The position numbers and the translations under genes are program-made. Positions 1 through 8,212 of a DNA stretch of 64,000 nucleotides are shown piece by piece. The notes beneath the pieces are model-generated. The model was not told the DNA's origin, made no database searches, and saw nothing but the letters and a program-made list of their open reading frames with translations. Source of the DNA: Clostridia bacterium (lineage in GTDB: Bacteria; Bacillota; Clostridia; Oscillospirales; CAG-272); NCBI GenBank assembly GCA_017387685.1, contig JAFOEU010000002.1, positions 62,001 to 126,000 of the forward strand, written 5' to 3'. Numbering within the stretch: position 1 is the stretch's first letter; the number at the start of each line of letters is the position of its first letter.

Positions 1-1
1 G

Positions 2-1261
2 GTTGAGTGCCTCGCAGCAATCTCCAAGCCCGTAAACGGCACCGAGGATATCGCACGCGTTGGTACTATCTCCGCTGCAGACGAGGTTATCGGTCAGCTC
101 ATCGCTGATGCTATGGAAAAGGTAACCGCAGACGGCGTTATCACCGTTGAAGAGTCCAAGTCGGCTGAGACCTCCTCCGAGGTCGTTGAGGGTATGCAGT
201 TCGACCGCGGCTACATCTCTCCCTATATGGCAACAGATATGGAGAAGATGGAGGCTGTTATCGACGACGCATTCATTCTCATTACCGATAAGAAGATCTC
301 TTCGGTTCAGGATATTCTCCCCGTTCTCGAGCAGATCGTTCAGGCCGGCAAGAAGCTCCTCATCGTAGCTGAGGACCTCGACGGAGAGGCTCTCACCACC
401 ATCATCCTCAACAAGCTCCGCGGCACCTTCACTTGCATCGCTGTTAAGGCTCCCTCCTTCGGCGAGAAGAGAAAGGAAATGCTCCGCGATATCGCTATCC
501 TCACCGGCGGTCAGGTTATCACCTCCGATCTCGGTCTTGAGCTTAAGGATGCTACCATCGCCGATCTCGGCCGTGCACGTCAGGTCAAGGTTACCAAGGA
601 AAACACCATCATCGTTGACGGTGCAGGCGACTCCGCTGCTATCAAGGATCGCATCGCACAGATCCGCGGTGAGCTTGAGCACACCACCTCCTCCTTCGAT
701 AAGGAAAAGCTTCAGGAAAGACTCGCAAAGCTCGCAGGTGGCGTAGCTGTTATCAAGGTCGGTGCTGCTACCGAGGTTGAAATGAAGGAAAAGAAGCTCC
801 GCATCGAGGACGCTCTCAACGCTACCCGCGCGGCAGTTGAAGAGGGTATCGTTCCCGGCGGCGGAACTGCTTACCTCAACGTTATCACCGAGGTTGCAAA
901 GCTCCTCAAGACCGTTGAAGGCGACGAGAAGACCGGTGTATCCATCGTTCTCAAGGCTCTCGAGGCTCCCGTTCGTCAGATCGCTGTTAACGCAGGCTTC
1001 GACGGCGGTGTAATCGTTGATAAGATCGTTTCCTCCCGCAAGGCAGGCTGGGGCTTCGACGCTTACAACGAGGTTTACTGCGATATGATGAAGGCAGGAA
1101 TCGTTGACCCCACCAAGGTTACCCGTTCCGCACTCCAGAACGCAGCTTCCATCGCATCCACCATCCTCACCACCGAGGCTGTTGTTGCTAACCAGAAGGA
1201 AGACCCCGCGGCTGTAGCTGCTGCTAATGCGGCTATGAACGCAGGCGGAGGTATGTATTAA
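2..1261 (+). CDS. groL: Chaperonin GroEL (60 kDa), 3' part
   Basis: ATP-driven folding chaperone of the cytoplasm that works as a double ring with GroES. The frame is open from base 2, so about 120 N-terminal residues lie outside the window and 419 remain. Visible are the apical region ([13 protein letters not shown]), the late equatorial signature [23 protein letters not shown] (here [19 protein letters not shown]) and the typical Gly/Met C-terminus ending GGGMY. Codon use is strongly biased to a few codons, as expected for a highly expressed gene. groES would be expected just upstream, outside the window. An intrinsic terminator follows at 1328-1361. The identity is secure. Confidence 0.98.
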   Translation, partial: VECLAAISKPVNGTEDIARVGTISAADEVIGQLIADAMEKVTADGVITVEESKSAETSSEVVEGMQFDRGYISPYMATDMEKMEAVIDDAFILITDKKISSVQDILPVLEQIVQAGKKLLIVAEDLDGEALTTIILNKLRGTFTCIAVKAPSFGEKRKEMLRDIAILTGGQVITSDLGLELKDATIADLGRARQVKVTKENTIIVDGAGDSAAIKDRIAQIRGELEHTTSSFDKEKLQERLAKLAGGVAVIKVGAATEVEMKEKKLRIEDALNATRAAVEEGIVPGGGTAYLNVITEVAKLLKTVEGDEKTGVSIVLKALEAPVRQIAVNAGFDGGVIVDKIVSSRKAGWGFDAYNEVYCDMMKAGIVDPTKVTRSALQNAASIASTILTTEAVVANQKEDPAAVAAANAAMNAGGGMY

Positions 1262-1263
1262 TA

Positions 1264-1325
1264 AGTGCAGAGTGCAGAATGCAGAGTGCAGAGTTGAATG
1301 CACAATGCAAAATGTAAAATGCAAA
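1264..1325. repeat. Heptamer tandem repeat array after groL
   Basis: Nine head-to-tail units, eight of 7 bp and one of 6: AGTGCAG, AGTGCAG, AATGCAG, AGTGCAG, AGTTGA, ATGCACA, ATGCAAA, ATGTAAA, ATGCAAA. The array fills the space between the groL stop codon and its terminator, so it is probably transcribed as 3' UTR. A related four-unit array lies at 1994-2021. Confidence 0.85.
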
Positions 1326-1327
1326 AA

Positions 1328-1361
1328 CAAGGGAGTCGAGTTCGGCTCCCTTGACTTTTTT
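1328..1361 (+). terminator. Intrinsic terminator of groL
   Basis: Stem AAGGGAG/CTCCCTT with a 10-nt loop, followed by a T-rich tail. The tail contains the TTGACT used as the -35 box of the next promoter. Confidence 0.85.
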
Positions 1362-1379
1362 ATGCAAATATGATATAAT
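1351..1379 (+). promoter_or_regulatory. Sigma-A promoter of the 1400 gene
   Basis: TTGACT (1351-1356), 17-bp spacer, TATAAT (1374-1379) with extended TGA. The -35 box lies inside the groL terminator tail. Confidence 0.8.
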
Positions 1380-1399
1380 GATAAAAAAGGAGGTGCGGG

Positions 1400-1939
1400 A
1401 TGAAGAATAATGTTCTGAAATTGAACGGACTTGCAAAACAATTTCGTCCGGTATCAATTGTTGAAGTTTTGGCTTTGTTGATTATTTGTTTTGGTTTGGC
1501 ACAAAGACGCGGATTTGATCCGATTTATATTTTATCTTACATCTGTGCTTTGATATTCTTATATCCGCTTTTCTCGCTTTTGGGATTTACCCGCTCGACT
1601 CGGAAGATACAGCTTGATAAAGGTGTAATGAAATTTACTTATTGGCAGGCGCTCGAGAATCCAGGAGGATTGGGCGAAGGTGCAATCCGTACGAGAGGAT
1701 TTACTCCGAAAGCTAAAGTGAAATATACCGTCACTGATATTGAAAACCTCCGATTTGAGCAGAATGCTCTTGAAAAACTCTTCAACTGTGGTCATTTTTC
1801 TTTTGAAGGCAATACAGTATACGAAACAGATTCCGACTGTGTTGTTCCCAAAACTGCATTTACCTTCTACGGCTTGACTCATTTCCGTCAGACGAAAAAA
1901 GAAATCTGCGACATTCTTGGCGTAAATGAAACCGAATAA
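1400..1939 (+). CDS. Small membrane protein with PH-like cytosolic domain, function unknown
   Basis: 179 residues. Two membrane segments (about 20-37 and 43-62) are followed by a soluble domain. The pattern of strands plus FNCGHFSFEG and a final amphipathic helix (THFRQTKKEICDIL) recalls bacterial PH (bPH2/YdbS-like) domains, but this is only a fold-level impression. The start is set by AAGGAGGTG 8 nt upstream of the ATG. It is monocistronic between its own promoter and a long bidirectional terminator. Base composition is more AT-rich and codon use looser than in groL. No function can be named. Confidence 0.75.
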   Translation: MKNNVLKLNGLAKQFRPVSIVEVLALLIICFGLAQRRGFDPIYILSYICALIFLYPLFSLLGFTRSTRKIQLDKGVMKFTYWQALENPGGLGEGAIRTRGFTPKAKVKYTVTDIENLRFEQNALEKLFNCGHFSFEGNTVYETDSDCVVPKTAFTFYGLTHFRQTKKEICDILGVNETE

Positions 1940-1983
1940 AAAAACACGGATATTTGAGCAACTGCTCAAATATCCGTGTTTTT
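1938..1983. terminator. Bidirectional terminator, 21-bp perfect stem
   Basis: AAAAACACGGATATTTGAGC and its exact complement around a 2-nt centre, A-tract on one side and T-tract on the other. It serves the convergent genes ending at 1939 (+) and 2025 (-). Confidence 0.92.
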
Positions 1984-1993
1984 ACATTTAACC

Positions 1994-2021
1994 AGCAACT
2001 AATAACTAGCAACTAGTAACT
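1994..2021. repeat. Heptamer tandem repeat, four units
   Basis: AGCAACT, AATAACT, AGCAACT, AGTAACT head to tail, also readable as two 14-mers with one mismatch. It lies between the bidirectional terminator and the end of the solute-binding protein gene. Confidence 0.75.
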
Positions 2022-2024
2022 ATT

Positions 2025-3536
2025 TTAGTTGTAGTACTTATCGAGGCTTGCGAGGAACCTGTCGACCATCTTGCTCGCTGTCCTCTTGGTAGCGGAGATG
2101 GTGGATGCTACGCCGTCGGCGTTTCCTGCCTTTGCAAGAGCCCAGATAGCGCTCTCGAGACCGGTTACCTTTGCGGTCTGGTCAACGTCGAAGGTCTTGG
2201 AATCGAAGAAGATGTCAAGCATTCTGGTGTCCTCGGGAGAACGTGCGAGACGGTAGTCTGCAAGAACGTAGTAGAATGCGTCGCGGAGGGAGGTGTTGTT
2301 TTCGTTGCTGGTGAAGCGAGAGTAGTATGCGGTCGCCTCGGAGATGAGCATAGCGTTTTCAACGTCCTTGAGGTTAGCGGGGAAGGAGAGAGGACGGTGG
2401 TTTCCGCCCGCAACGTAGCAGAAGTACTCGTGAGTCTCACCGCTGTTCGGAACGGGAAGGATACCGTAGTCACCGGTCATATCAATATAGGCGTTTACAG
2501 AGGAAAGTGCGTTGGAACGGAAGAGAACATTACCGCTCTTGAATTTGTTGCCTGCTTCGGTCCATACGTCGTTACCGCCGAACCATACGCCGTTATTAAC
2601 GATCATAACGTCCTGATTCTTAACGAGCTGGATCATCTTCTGGAGTGCGTTGGAAATGGTTTCGGATTCAATGTTAAGCACGAATTCGCCGCCGTTGTTG
2701 ATGAGAGTCTTGTGACCCTGGCCGAGGAAGAAGTAGTAGGGAGCGGAAACCTCGGATAACATACCCCAACGACCGTTTTCATCGGTGGGATCAACGGTAA
2801 CGCCCTTGATCATTTCCATAAGGGTGTCGTAGGTCCACTTGTTCTGCTCAACGAGATCGTAGGGGGTGCCGTAGGTGGTGTTATAGCCGTAGTTGTCATA
2901 GAGAGTCTTGTTGAATACCACGCAGATAGTGCGGAGCTCATCGAGCATATTCATATCGCCCTCAAGAGTAAAGAGGCGATTGCCGATGCGGTATTCTTCC
3001 TGAATTCTCTGATCCCACCAGGGCTGATCGAGCTGAAGCCCCTCAAGAGTATTTACGTCAAGAACGTAACCGCTCGTAGCTGCGCTCATCGTGTCAGTAC
3101 CGGTCATATAGAGAGCCTCACAGAGGTCGGTGTTGGTCTGAATGTGGTTGCCGAGCGTGGTAAGAGCCTTAGAGTCAACGATGTGCTCAACCTGAATGCC
3201 GTACATTTCCTCAAGGAAAGCCTCGCGGCGGTAGAGAGCATCGTTGATTACGTTACCGTTCTGCTCGCCGTCGGGAGCAAAATAGATGGGTCCCCACATG
3301 TTGTTACCGATGACGATTGCTCGGTAAACGTAACCGTCAAGCTTTTTGAGCTCGGGCACGGGATAGGATGTGGTTTCTTCAACGGTGGTAGCGGCATCGG
3401 GCGCTTGAGTCTGCGCGGGATCGTTACCTGCGGGTGCTTTTGTCTGATCTTCACCGTTTCCGGACTCTGCACACGCAACGAATGCGGGCACGAGCATAAG
3501 AACAGCGCAGATCAGAGCAAGAATGCGTTTTTTCAT
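2025..3536 (-). CDS. Extracellular solute-binding lipoprotein (ABC family 1 type)
   Basis: 503 residues. Probable sugar or oligosaccharide receptor tethered to the outer face of the membrane. N-terminal signal peptide with lipobox AFVAC (Cys22), then a Thr/Pro/Glu linker to about residue 60. The body carries features shared with the other solute-binding proteins in the window: an NDALYRRE segment, QPWWDQRI, and a C-terminal region rich in aromatic residues. The frame is open for 76 codons upstream, but AAGGAGAAC sits just before the ATG at 3536 and the lipoprotein signal starts there. It lies 34 nt downstream of the aldose-epimerase gene and is probably co-transcribed with it. No permease or ATPase gene is nearby. 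The substrate is unknown. Confidence 0.88.
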   Translation of the reverse strand: MKKRILALICAVLMLVPAFVACAESGNGEDQTKAPAGNDPAQTQAPDAATTVEETTSYPVPELKKLDGYVYRAIVIGNNMWGPIYFAPDGEQNGNVINDALYRREAFLEEMYGIQVEHIVDSKALTTLGNHIQTNTDLCEALYMTGTDTMSAATSGYVLDVNTLEGLQLDQPWWDQRIQEEYRIGNRLFTLEGDMNMLDELRTICVVFNKTLYDNYGYNTTYGTPYDLVEQNKWTYDTLMEMIKGVTVDPTDENGRWGMLSEVSAPYYFFLGQGHKTLINNGGEFVLNIESETISNALQKMIQLVKNQDVMIVNNGVWFGGNDVWTEAGNKFKSGNVLFRSNALSSVNAYIDMTGDYGILPVPNSGETHEYFCYVAGGNHRPLSFPANLKDVENAMLISEATAYYSRFTSNENNTSLRDAFYYVLADYRLARSPEDTRMLDIFFDSKTFDVDQTAKVTGLESAIWALAKAGNADGVASTISATKRTASKMVDRFLASLDKYYN

Positions 3537-3570
3537 AACAGTTCTCCTTTTTGTATTATAAATTTTATTT

Positions 3571-4437
3571 TTAATTAAATATAAATCTGCAGTTGAAATT
3601 ATATACCTCTCCGGGCGCAAGTCGGACAAATCCCTTGCGCTCGCAGATCTGATCTGCGGGTGATCCAACGGGTGCGTCGGATGCGGGGAGCGACTGCCAC
3701 GGTTCGATGCAGAGGAAGGGCGCATCGCTGTTGGCGGGCTGCCAGAAGCCGACGTAGGGCGCATCGGGGAAGGTCACGGTCACGCTTCTCGGCGAATCGG
3801 GAGATTCAAGAGTTGCAGAGGTTACGCCCGTGAGGATGATGGCATCGTTATCGAAAAGAGAATTGTCGAGAGTGATATACTTGCCGTCTTCAAGGGTATA
3901 AGGCTCCGATTTGTCAGCCATTTGATAGGATGGCGCGAGAAGCTGTCTTTCGGGGGCTGAGTGGCATTCGAGCGAAAGTCTTGCGCGTCCCTCGGAAATC
4001 ATAAATCCGGGGTGCAGACCGATGCCGAAGAACATATCGCGGGTGTCGTCGTTCTTGACCGTGATCGTTTCAAGGATCGCATTTTTAGCAAGCTTGAAGC
4101 GGCGGCGGAGCGTGAACGCATAGGGGTAGCACTCTTTAGACTCGGCACTGTCACGAAGCGTGAATTCGGCAAAATCCTGCATTGCGACAGCCTTCATCAG
4201 CTGATGGCGCGCAAAGCCGTGGTTGCTCATCTTGTATATCTTTTCGCCGTCCGCCCACTCGCCGCCGCGGAGTCTGCCTACCGTAGGGAAGAGTACGGGC
4301 GCGCTTGATGACCAATATTTTGCATCGCGGCACCAAAGATATTCGTATCCGTCAGCCGACTTGATTGAGATCGGCTCGCCTCCTTTTTCGGAAAGCTCAA
4401 GAGTTAAATAATCGTTCTTAATAATATATGTTTTCAT
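3571..4437 (-). CDS. Aldose 1-epimerase family protein (galactose mutarotase-like)
   Basis: 288 residues, cytoplasmic. The family interconverts alpha and beta anomers of hexoses. Motifs fitting the family are FPTVGRLRGG, NHGFARH (His73), GLHPGF and the late acidic CIEPWQS. The length matches LacX-type aldose epimerases. The start is fixed by GGAGGT upstream of the ATG at 4437; upstream in-frame codons overlap the promoter. It leads a two-gene unit with the solute-binding lipoprotein, suggesting that the imported ligand is a sugar (inference). The exact substrate is open: LacX-type members also act on phosphorylated or non-galactose sugars. Confidence 0.88.
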   Translation of the reverse strand: MKTYIIKNDYLTLELSEKGGEPISIKSADGYEYLWCRDAKYWSSSAPVLFPTVGRLRGGEWADGEKIYKMSNHGFARHQLMKAVAMQDFAEFTLRDSAESKECYPYAFTLRRRFKLAKNAILETITVKNDDTRDMFFGIGLHPGFMISEGRARLSLECHSAPERQLLAPSYQMADKSEPYTLEDGKYITLDNSLFDNDAIILTGVTSATLESPDSPRSVTVTFPDAPYVGFWQPANSDAPFLCIEPWQSLPASDAPVGSPADQICERKGFVRLAPGEVYNFNCRFIFN

Positions 4438-4456
4438 TTTTGCATACCTCCGATTT

Positions 4457-4485
4457 ATTGTACCATATTTCTCCGAATAAATCAA
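4457..4485 (-). promoter_or_regulatory. Sigma-A promoter of the epimerase/solute-binding operon
   Basis: Minus strand: TTGATT, 17 bp, TACAAT with extended TGG. Confidence 0.75.
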
Positions 4486-4535
4486 GGTGTTAGAGTAAAA
4501 AATAATTATTGTAACAATCTATTTGGAGTATATTA

Positions 4536-5552
4536 ATGGAAAATAACAGAAAAATAATTGACACCTCCGGTGCGCTGATACTTGCCGCATCGAGCGTTGT
4601 TGGCGGTAAGGAGTTCGAGGGGCCTCTCGGCTCGCTTTTTGACTTTCACGATCCGAGTGACCGCTTCGGTCAGAAGACCTTTGAACGGAGTGAGGGGGAG
4701 ATGCAGCGCCTCGTTCTCGCAAGCGCAATGACAAAGCTTGGAGTCGGTGCATCGGATATTGATGCACTTTTTGCGGGCGACCTGATGAATCAATGTGTTT
4801 CATCGGCTTACGGACTTCTTGAATATGACATTCCATATTTCGGACTCTACGGAGCTTGCTCGACTGCGGCTGAGGGCTTGATGCTCGCCTCGATCCTCGT
4901 GTCGCGCGGAATTTCCGATCTTGCTGCGGCGGTCACGTCATCGCATAATTCAGCAGCAGAGAGACAGTACAGAAATCCTATCGAATACGGCGGTCAGCGC
5001 ACGCCGACGGCACAATGGACTGTAACGGGCGCGGGAGCATTTGTGGTCGGGCGCAAGGGCGATGCTTTGGCAGAGATCGCTGATGTGTTTCCCGGAATTG
5101 TTGTAGAAAAAGGCGTTACCGATGCGGCAAATATGGGCGCGGCAATGGCACCCGCGGCAGCGGACACTCTGCTGAACTATTTTGAATTGAGTGGTACGTC
5201 GCCGAGCGATTATGACATCATAATCAGCGGTGATCTCGGTCGGGAGGGTGTTACTATCCTTGGCGAGCTTTTGGCGACGTCAGGCGTTGATGCATCGGGT
5301 AAGCTCGATGATTGCGGACTGATGATATACGACCTGGAGGCGCAGGACGTTCACGCAGGCGGATCGGGTTGCGGTTGCTCGGCATCGGTCCTTGCGGCAA
5401 GTATTTTGCCAAAGCTGAAGCGGGGCGAGCTTCGAAATATTCTGTTTTACGGGACGGGCGCGATGATGAGTCCTTCAAGTCTCAAACAGGGGCTCGCCAT
5501 TCCCGCTGTGGCGCATCTTCTTCATCTTAAGGCTTACGGAGGTGCAAAATGA
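4536..5552 (+). CDS. spoVAD: Stage V sporulation protein AD
   Basis: 338 residues. Part of the SpoVA system that moves Ca-dipicolinate into the developing spore and out during germination. SpoVAD is a soluble thiolase-fold protein that binds dipicolinate at the spore inner membrane. The thiolase-like core is visible (LFAGDLMNQC, YFGLYGACSTAAEGLM with Cys107, SHNSAAERQYRNP, GGQRTPTAQW). Length matches the family. RBS TTGGAG precedes the ATG. The stop overlaps the start of spoVAE by 4 nt. Expression in the forespore under sigma-G is expected; I could not find a convincing sigma-G promoter by eye. The usual upstream partner spoVAC is absent here. Confidence 0.95.
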   Translation: MENNRKIIDTSGALILAASSVVGGKEFEGPLGSLFDFHDPSDRFGQKTFERSEGEMQRLVLASAMTKLGVGASDIDALFAGDLMNQCVSSAYGLLEYDIPYFGLYGACSTAAEGLMLASILVSRGISDLAAAVTSSHNSAAERQYRNPIEYGGQRTPTAQWTVTGAGAFVVGRKGDALAEIADVFPGIVVEKGVTDAANMGAAMAPAAADTLLNYFELSGTSPSDYDIIISGDLGREGVTILGELLATSGVDASGKLDDCGLMIYDLEAQDVHAGGSGCGCSASVLAASILPKLKRGELRNILFYGTGAMMSPSSLKQGLAIPAVAHLLHLKAYGGAK

Positions 5553-5917
5553 GCACTATTATGCCATATGTGAATGCCTTTCTCGTCGGAGGCGGACTTT
5601 GCGCGCTGGCGCAGGTGCTGATAGATAAGACTCGTCTTACACCCGCTCGTATACTCGTTGGCTACGTTGTTGCGGGCGTTTTGCTCGGTGCGCTCGGAGT
5701 TTACAAGTATATTGCGGATTTCGGCGGCTCGGGAGCGGCTGTTCCTCTCACGGGATTTGGATATATTATTTCCGAAGGAGTCAGAAAAGCTGTTGACGAG
5801 CGTGGCTTGCTGGGTGCCCTTACGGGAAGTCTTACAGCGGCATCGGGCGGAACTACCGCGGCTCTCGTTTTTGGACTTATCGCCGCTTTGTGCGTCAGAA
5901 GCAAGCCTAAGCGTTAA
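5549..5917 (+). CDS. spoVAE: Stage V sporulation protein AE (SpoVAEb type)
   Basis: 122 residues, almost entirely hydrophobic, with about four membrane segments. Inner-membrane part of the dipicolinate channel. The conserved C-terminal half (PLTGFGYIISEGVRKAVDE, LLGALTGSLTAASGG) is characteristic. Overlap ATGA with spoVAD implies translational coupling. No terminator is clear before the next gene; a new promoter follows at 5954. Confidence 0.93.
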   Translation: MSTIMPYVNAFLVGGGLCALAQVLIDKTRLTPARILVGYVVAGVLLGALGVYKYIADFGGSGAAVPLTGFGYIISEGVRKAVDERGLLGALTGSLTAASGGTTAALVFGLIAALCVRSKPKR

Positions 5918-5952
5918 CAATATGTAAAAGTTTTGTTATAATTGACAACTGT

Positions 5953-6018
5953 CTTGCAAAATGCTCGTATTTATGCTATAATTAAAACAATATGCTAAAA
6001 TTCGACGTATTTTGCAAG
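5953..6018. promoter_or_regulatory. Promoter bracketed by a 10-bp inverted repeat
   Basis: Promoter TTGCAA (5954-5959), 17 bp, TATAAT (5977-5982) with extended TGC. CTTGCAAAAT (5953-5962) overlaps the -35 and ATTTTGCAAG (6009-6018) lies in the early transcript. The two are exact inverted copies, possibly paired operator half-sites. Confidence 0.6.
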
Positions 6019-6042
6019 GCTTTAGCCGAAAGGATGTAATAT

Positions 6043-8175
6043 ATGATATTCAGAAAGCATAAATTCTTACTTTCACTTTTATTTATTCTGCTTGCCGCCA
6101 CCTTGTTTGCATTCGGAGCATATGCCGATGACGAAACTCCTACGGTGCCTATCGACCCGCCTGACGTAACAGCGATAAAGCTGAAAAGTCTTCCCGTCAA
6201 GACATTTTATCTTGTTGGCGAGAAGCTCGATATGTCCGGGGCGGAGCTTGAGCTTACTTATGATAGCGGAACAAAGGGAACAACTCTTGTAAAGCTTGAT
6301 TGGACGAGCGGCTTCAATTCCTCTAAGGAGGGCGTGCAGAAGATAACTGTCACCTATCCCGGAACAAAATGTAAAACTACCTTTAACGTTGAGGTGGTTT
6401 CAGAAAAATCGCTGAAGGTATTTTCTCCGAATACGTTGACCTATTTTGTAGGCGACGCAGAGGATAGGTCGGGGCTCAGCGTCTCGGTTGTATATAGCAA
6501 CGGTAAATCCGCCGAGCTTGCTCCGTCTGACTATACCGTCAAGGGATTCAGTACCAACACGATAGGCGAAAAAACAATCACTATTTCTTATAAAAAGCTG
6601 ACCGCAAGCTATAAGATCACCGTTTTTGAGCCTGCGCTTACGAAAATTGAGATATCGAAGGTCCCGAATAAGCTTACTTATTACATTGGTGAGCCCCTCG
6701 ATTCATCGGGCTTGGCAGTTACTGCTTATTACGAAAACGGTAAAACTGCAGACGTAACTCCGTACGTTACCGTCAGCGGCGACGTTTCGTCTGCAGGAAG
6801 TAAAAACGTCACCGTATCTTATTCCGAAAACGACCGAATCGAGTCGACGATCTATCGAGTCACCGTTATAGGCGTTGAGGTAAGAAATATAGTTTTTGCG
6901 ACCTACCCGAATAAGACTACGTACTATGAGGGTGAATTCTTCGATCCTACCGGAATTTCCGTTACCGTCACCTATAATAACGGTGAGGTAAAAACGGTCA
7001 GCGAGGGCATTCGTTATATGGGATTTGAATCGGAGACCGTCGGAGAAAAAACAGTAACTCTTTTTTATGACGGATTTCAGCTTGATTTCAAGGTAAACGT
7101 AACTGTCTCCCCGTCTCACGTACATAAAGAAAGTGAGTTTAAAACTACGTCTGAGCCTACCTGCACCCTGGAGGGATCTGAGTCGACCACTTGTCTTGTA
7201 TGTTTTGCAGTAGTTACGACAAGGGCGATCGCTCCTCTCGGTCACGGTATCGAAAGTATGCCGATTCAGACTAAAGCTCCGAACTGCACCGAGGACGGTT
7301 CGACCGCAACGTATTGTATGATATGTAATGACGTTGCGACGGTTACTATACTGCCTGCCCTCGGACATACTGAAGGTGCGCCGCAGTTTGTTGTCATTCC
7401 TACCTGCACCACGGGCGGACTTACCAAAACCTATTGCAAGGTTTGCCAGGCTGAAGTTAATGCATACGATCTCAAGGCGTATGGACACGAGTTCAGCCCT
7501 TGGGTTCTGCTGACGGAAGCAACCGGTGAGAATGATGGAATGGAAGAACGTGTCTGTGCGACCTGCCAGCTGGTTGAAAACAACATTATTCCGAAGCTCG
7601 TTCGCACCTTGACAAGCGCAGAGTTTAACGTAACTCTTGGCGGAAACGCGTATTTCCCCTCGTATTCAAACTTTTACGGCTCTTGCATTACAGAGTCTTT
7701 GAGTGTTGCAGAAAAAATCGCTCTTACGCTCACCGATTCTTCGGGCAAGGAGTATGAGATCTTAGAGGTATTTGATTTTGCCGTGACCACCTCGAAGGGT
7801 GAAGATTTCATATCTTCCTCTGAGCTTATCTTCAGCGCGGCTTCCACTCTGCCCTACGAAGAATATTCGTCCTTTATCGTTTATGACGAAGAGTTCAATG
7901 AGATTTCATATTTTGACGAGGGGGGCAAATTGAGCATTGTTTGCAAGGGCAACGGCAGATTTGTTCTTGCAGGAGAGGTCATTCCCGAGGAGACCGAAGT
8001 TCAAACAGATGCAGTTGATACTGAGCCCGAACAAACGGATAGCATTCCTGTTTCGGGAATCGTCATTACCCCGAATAATTACGTTCAGATCGCACTTCTT
8101 ATTGTAGCTTTTATTCTCTTAATTGCATTTATTTCTTGCTTATGCTCTTACGCTTCTAAGCGTAAACGTCAATAA
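6043..8175 (+). CDS. Large surface protein with Ig-like repeats and Cys-rich repeats
   Basis: 710 residues. Signal peptide ending AYA-DD (about residue 29). Then four bacterial Ig-like (Big_3-type) domains at roughly 38-118, 122-197, 198-278 and 283-358, each with the motif Y.(V/I)GE..D.SG and ending in V(T/K)V. Three repeats with PTCT..G....YC..C........LGH follow (about 370-500), probably small metal- or disulfide-stabilised modules. After a beta-rich domain comes one membrane helix (about 675-700) and a basic tail (SKRKRQ). There is no LPXTG, so it is membrane-anchored. RBS AAAGGATG precedes the ATG. An adhesion or wall-binding role is likely from architecture only; the ligand is unknown. 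Confidence 0.85.
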   Translation: MIFRKHKFLLSLLFILLAATLFAFGAYADDETPTVPIDPPDVTAIKLKSLPVKTFYLVGEKLDMSGAELELTYDSGTKGTTLVKLDWTSGFNSSKEGVQKITVTYPGTKCKTTFNVEVVSEKSLKVFSPNTLTYFVGDAEDRSGLSVSVVYSNGKSAELAPSDYTVKGFSTNTIGEKTITISYKKLTASYKITVFEPALTKIEISKVPNKLTYYIGEPLDSSGLAVTAYYENGKTADVTPYVTVSGDVSSAGSKNVTVSYSENDRIESTIYRVTVIGVEVRNIVFATYPNKTTYYEGEFFDPTGISVTVTYNNGEVKTVSEGIRYMGFESETVGEKTVTLFYDGFQLDFKVNVTVSPSHVHKESEFKTTSEPTCTLEGSESTTCLVCFAVVTTRAIAPLGHGIESMPIQTKAPNCTEDGSTATYCMICNDVATVTILPALGHTEGAPQFVVIPTCTTGGLTKTYCKVCQAEVNAYDLKAYGHEFSPWVLLTEATGENDGMEERVCATCQLVENNIIPKLVRTLTSAEFNVTLGGNAYFPSYSNFYGSCITESLSVAEKIALTLTDSSGKEYEILEVFDFAVTTSKGEDFISSSELIFSAASTLPYEEYSSFIVYDEEFNEISYFDEGGKLSIVCKGNGRFVLAGEVIPEETEVQTDAVDTEPEQTDSIPVSGIVITPNNYVQIALLIVAFILLIAFISCLCSYASKRKRQ

Positions 8176-8212
8176 AAAATAACCGCTGTGCTCATGCACA
8201 GCGGTTGTTTTT
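8172..8212. terminator. Bidirectional terminator
   Basis: AACCGCTGTGC / GCACAGCGGTT, loop TCAT (8192-8195), A-tract before and T-tract after. Serves the convergent genes ending at 8175 and 8212. Confidence 0.92.

Noticed and set aside
3537..3764. 76-codon N-terminal extension of the solute-binding protein
   Set aside because: A clear lipoprotein signal and RBS start at 3536 and the extension overlaps the end of the epimerase gene in another frame.
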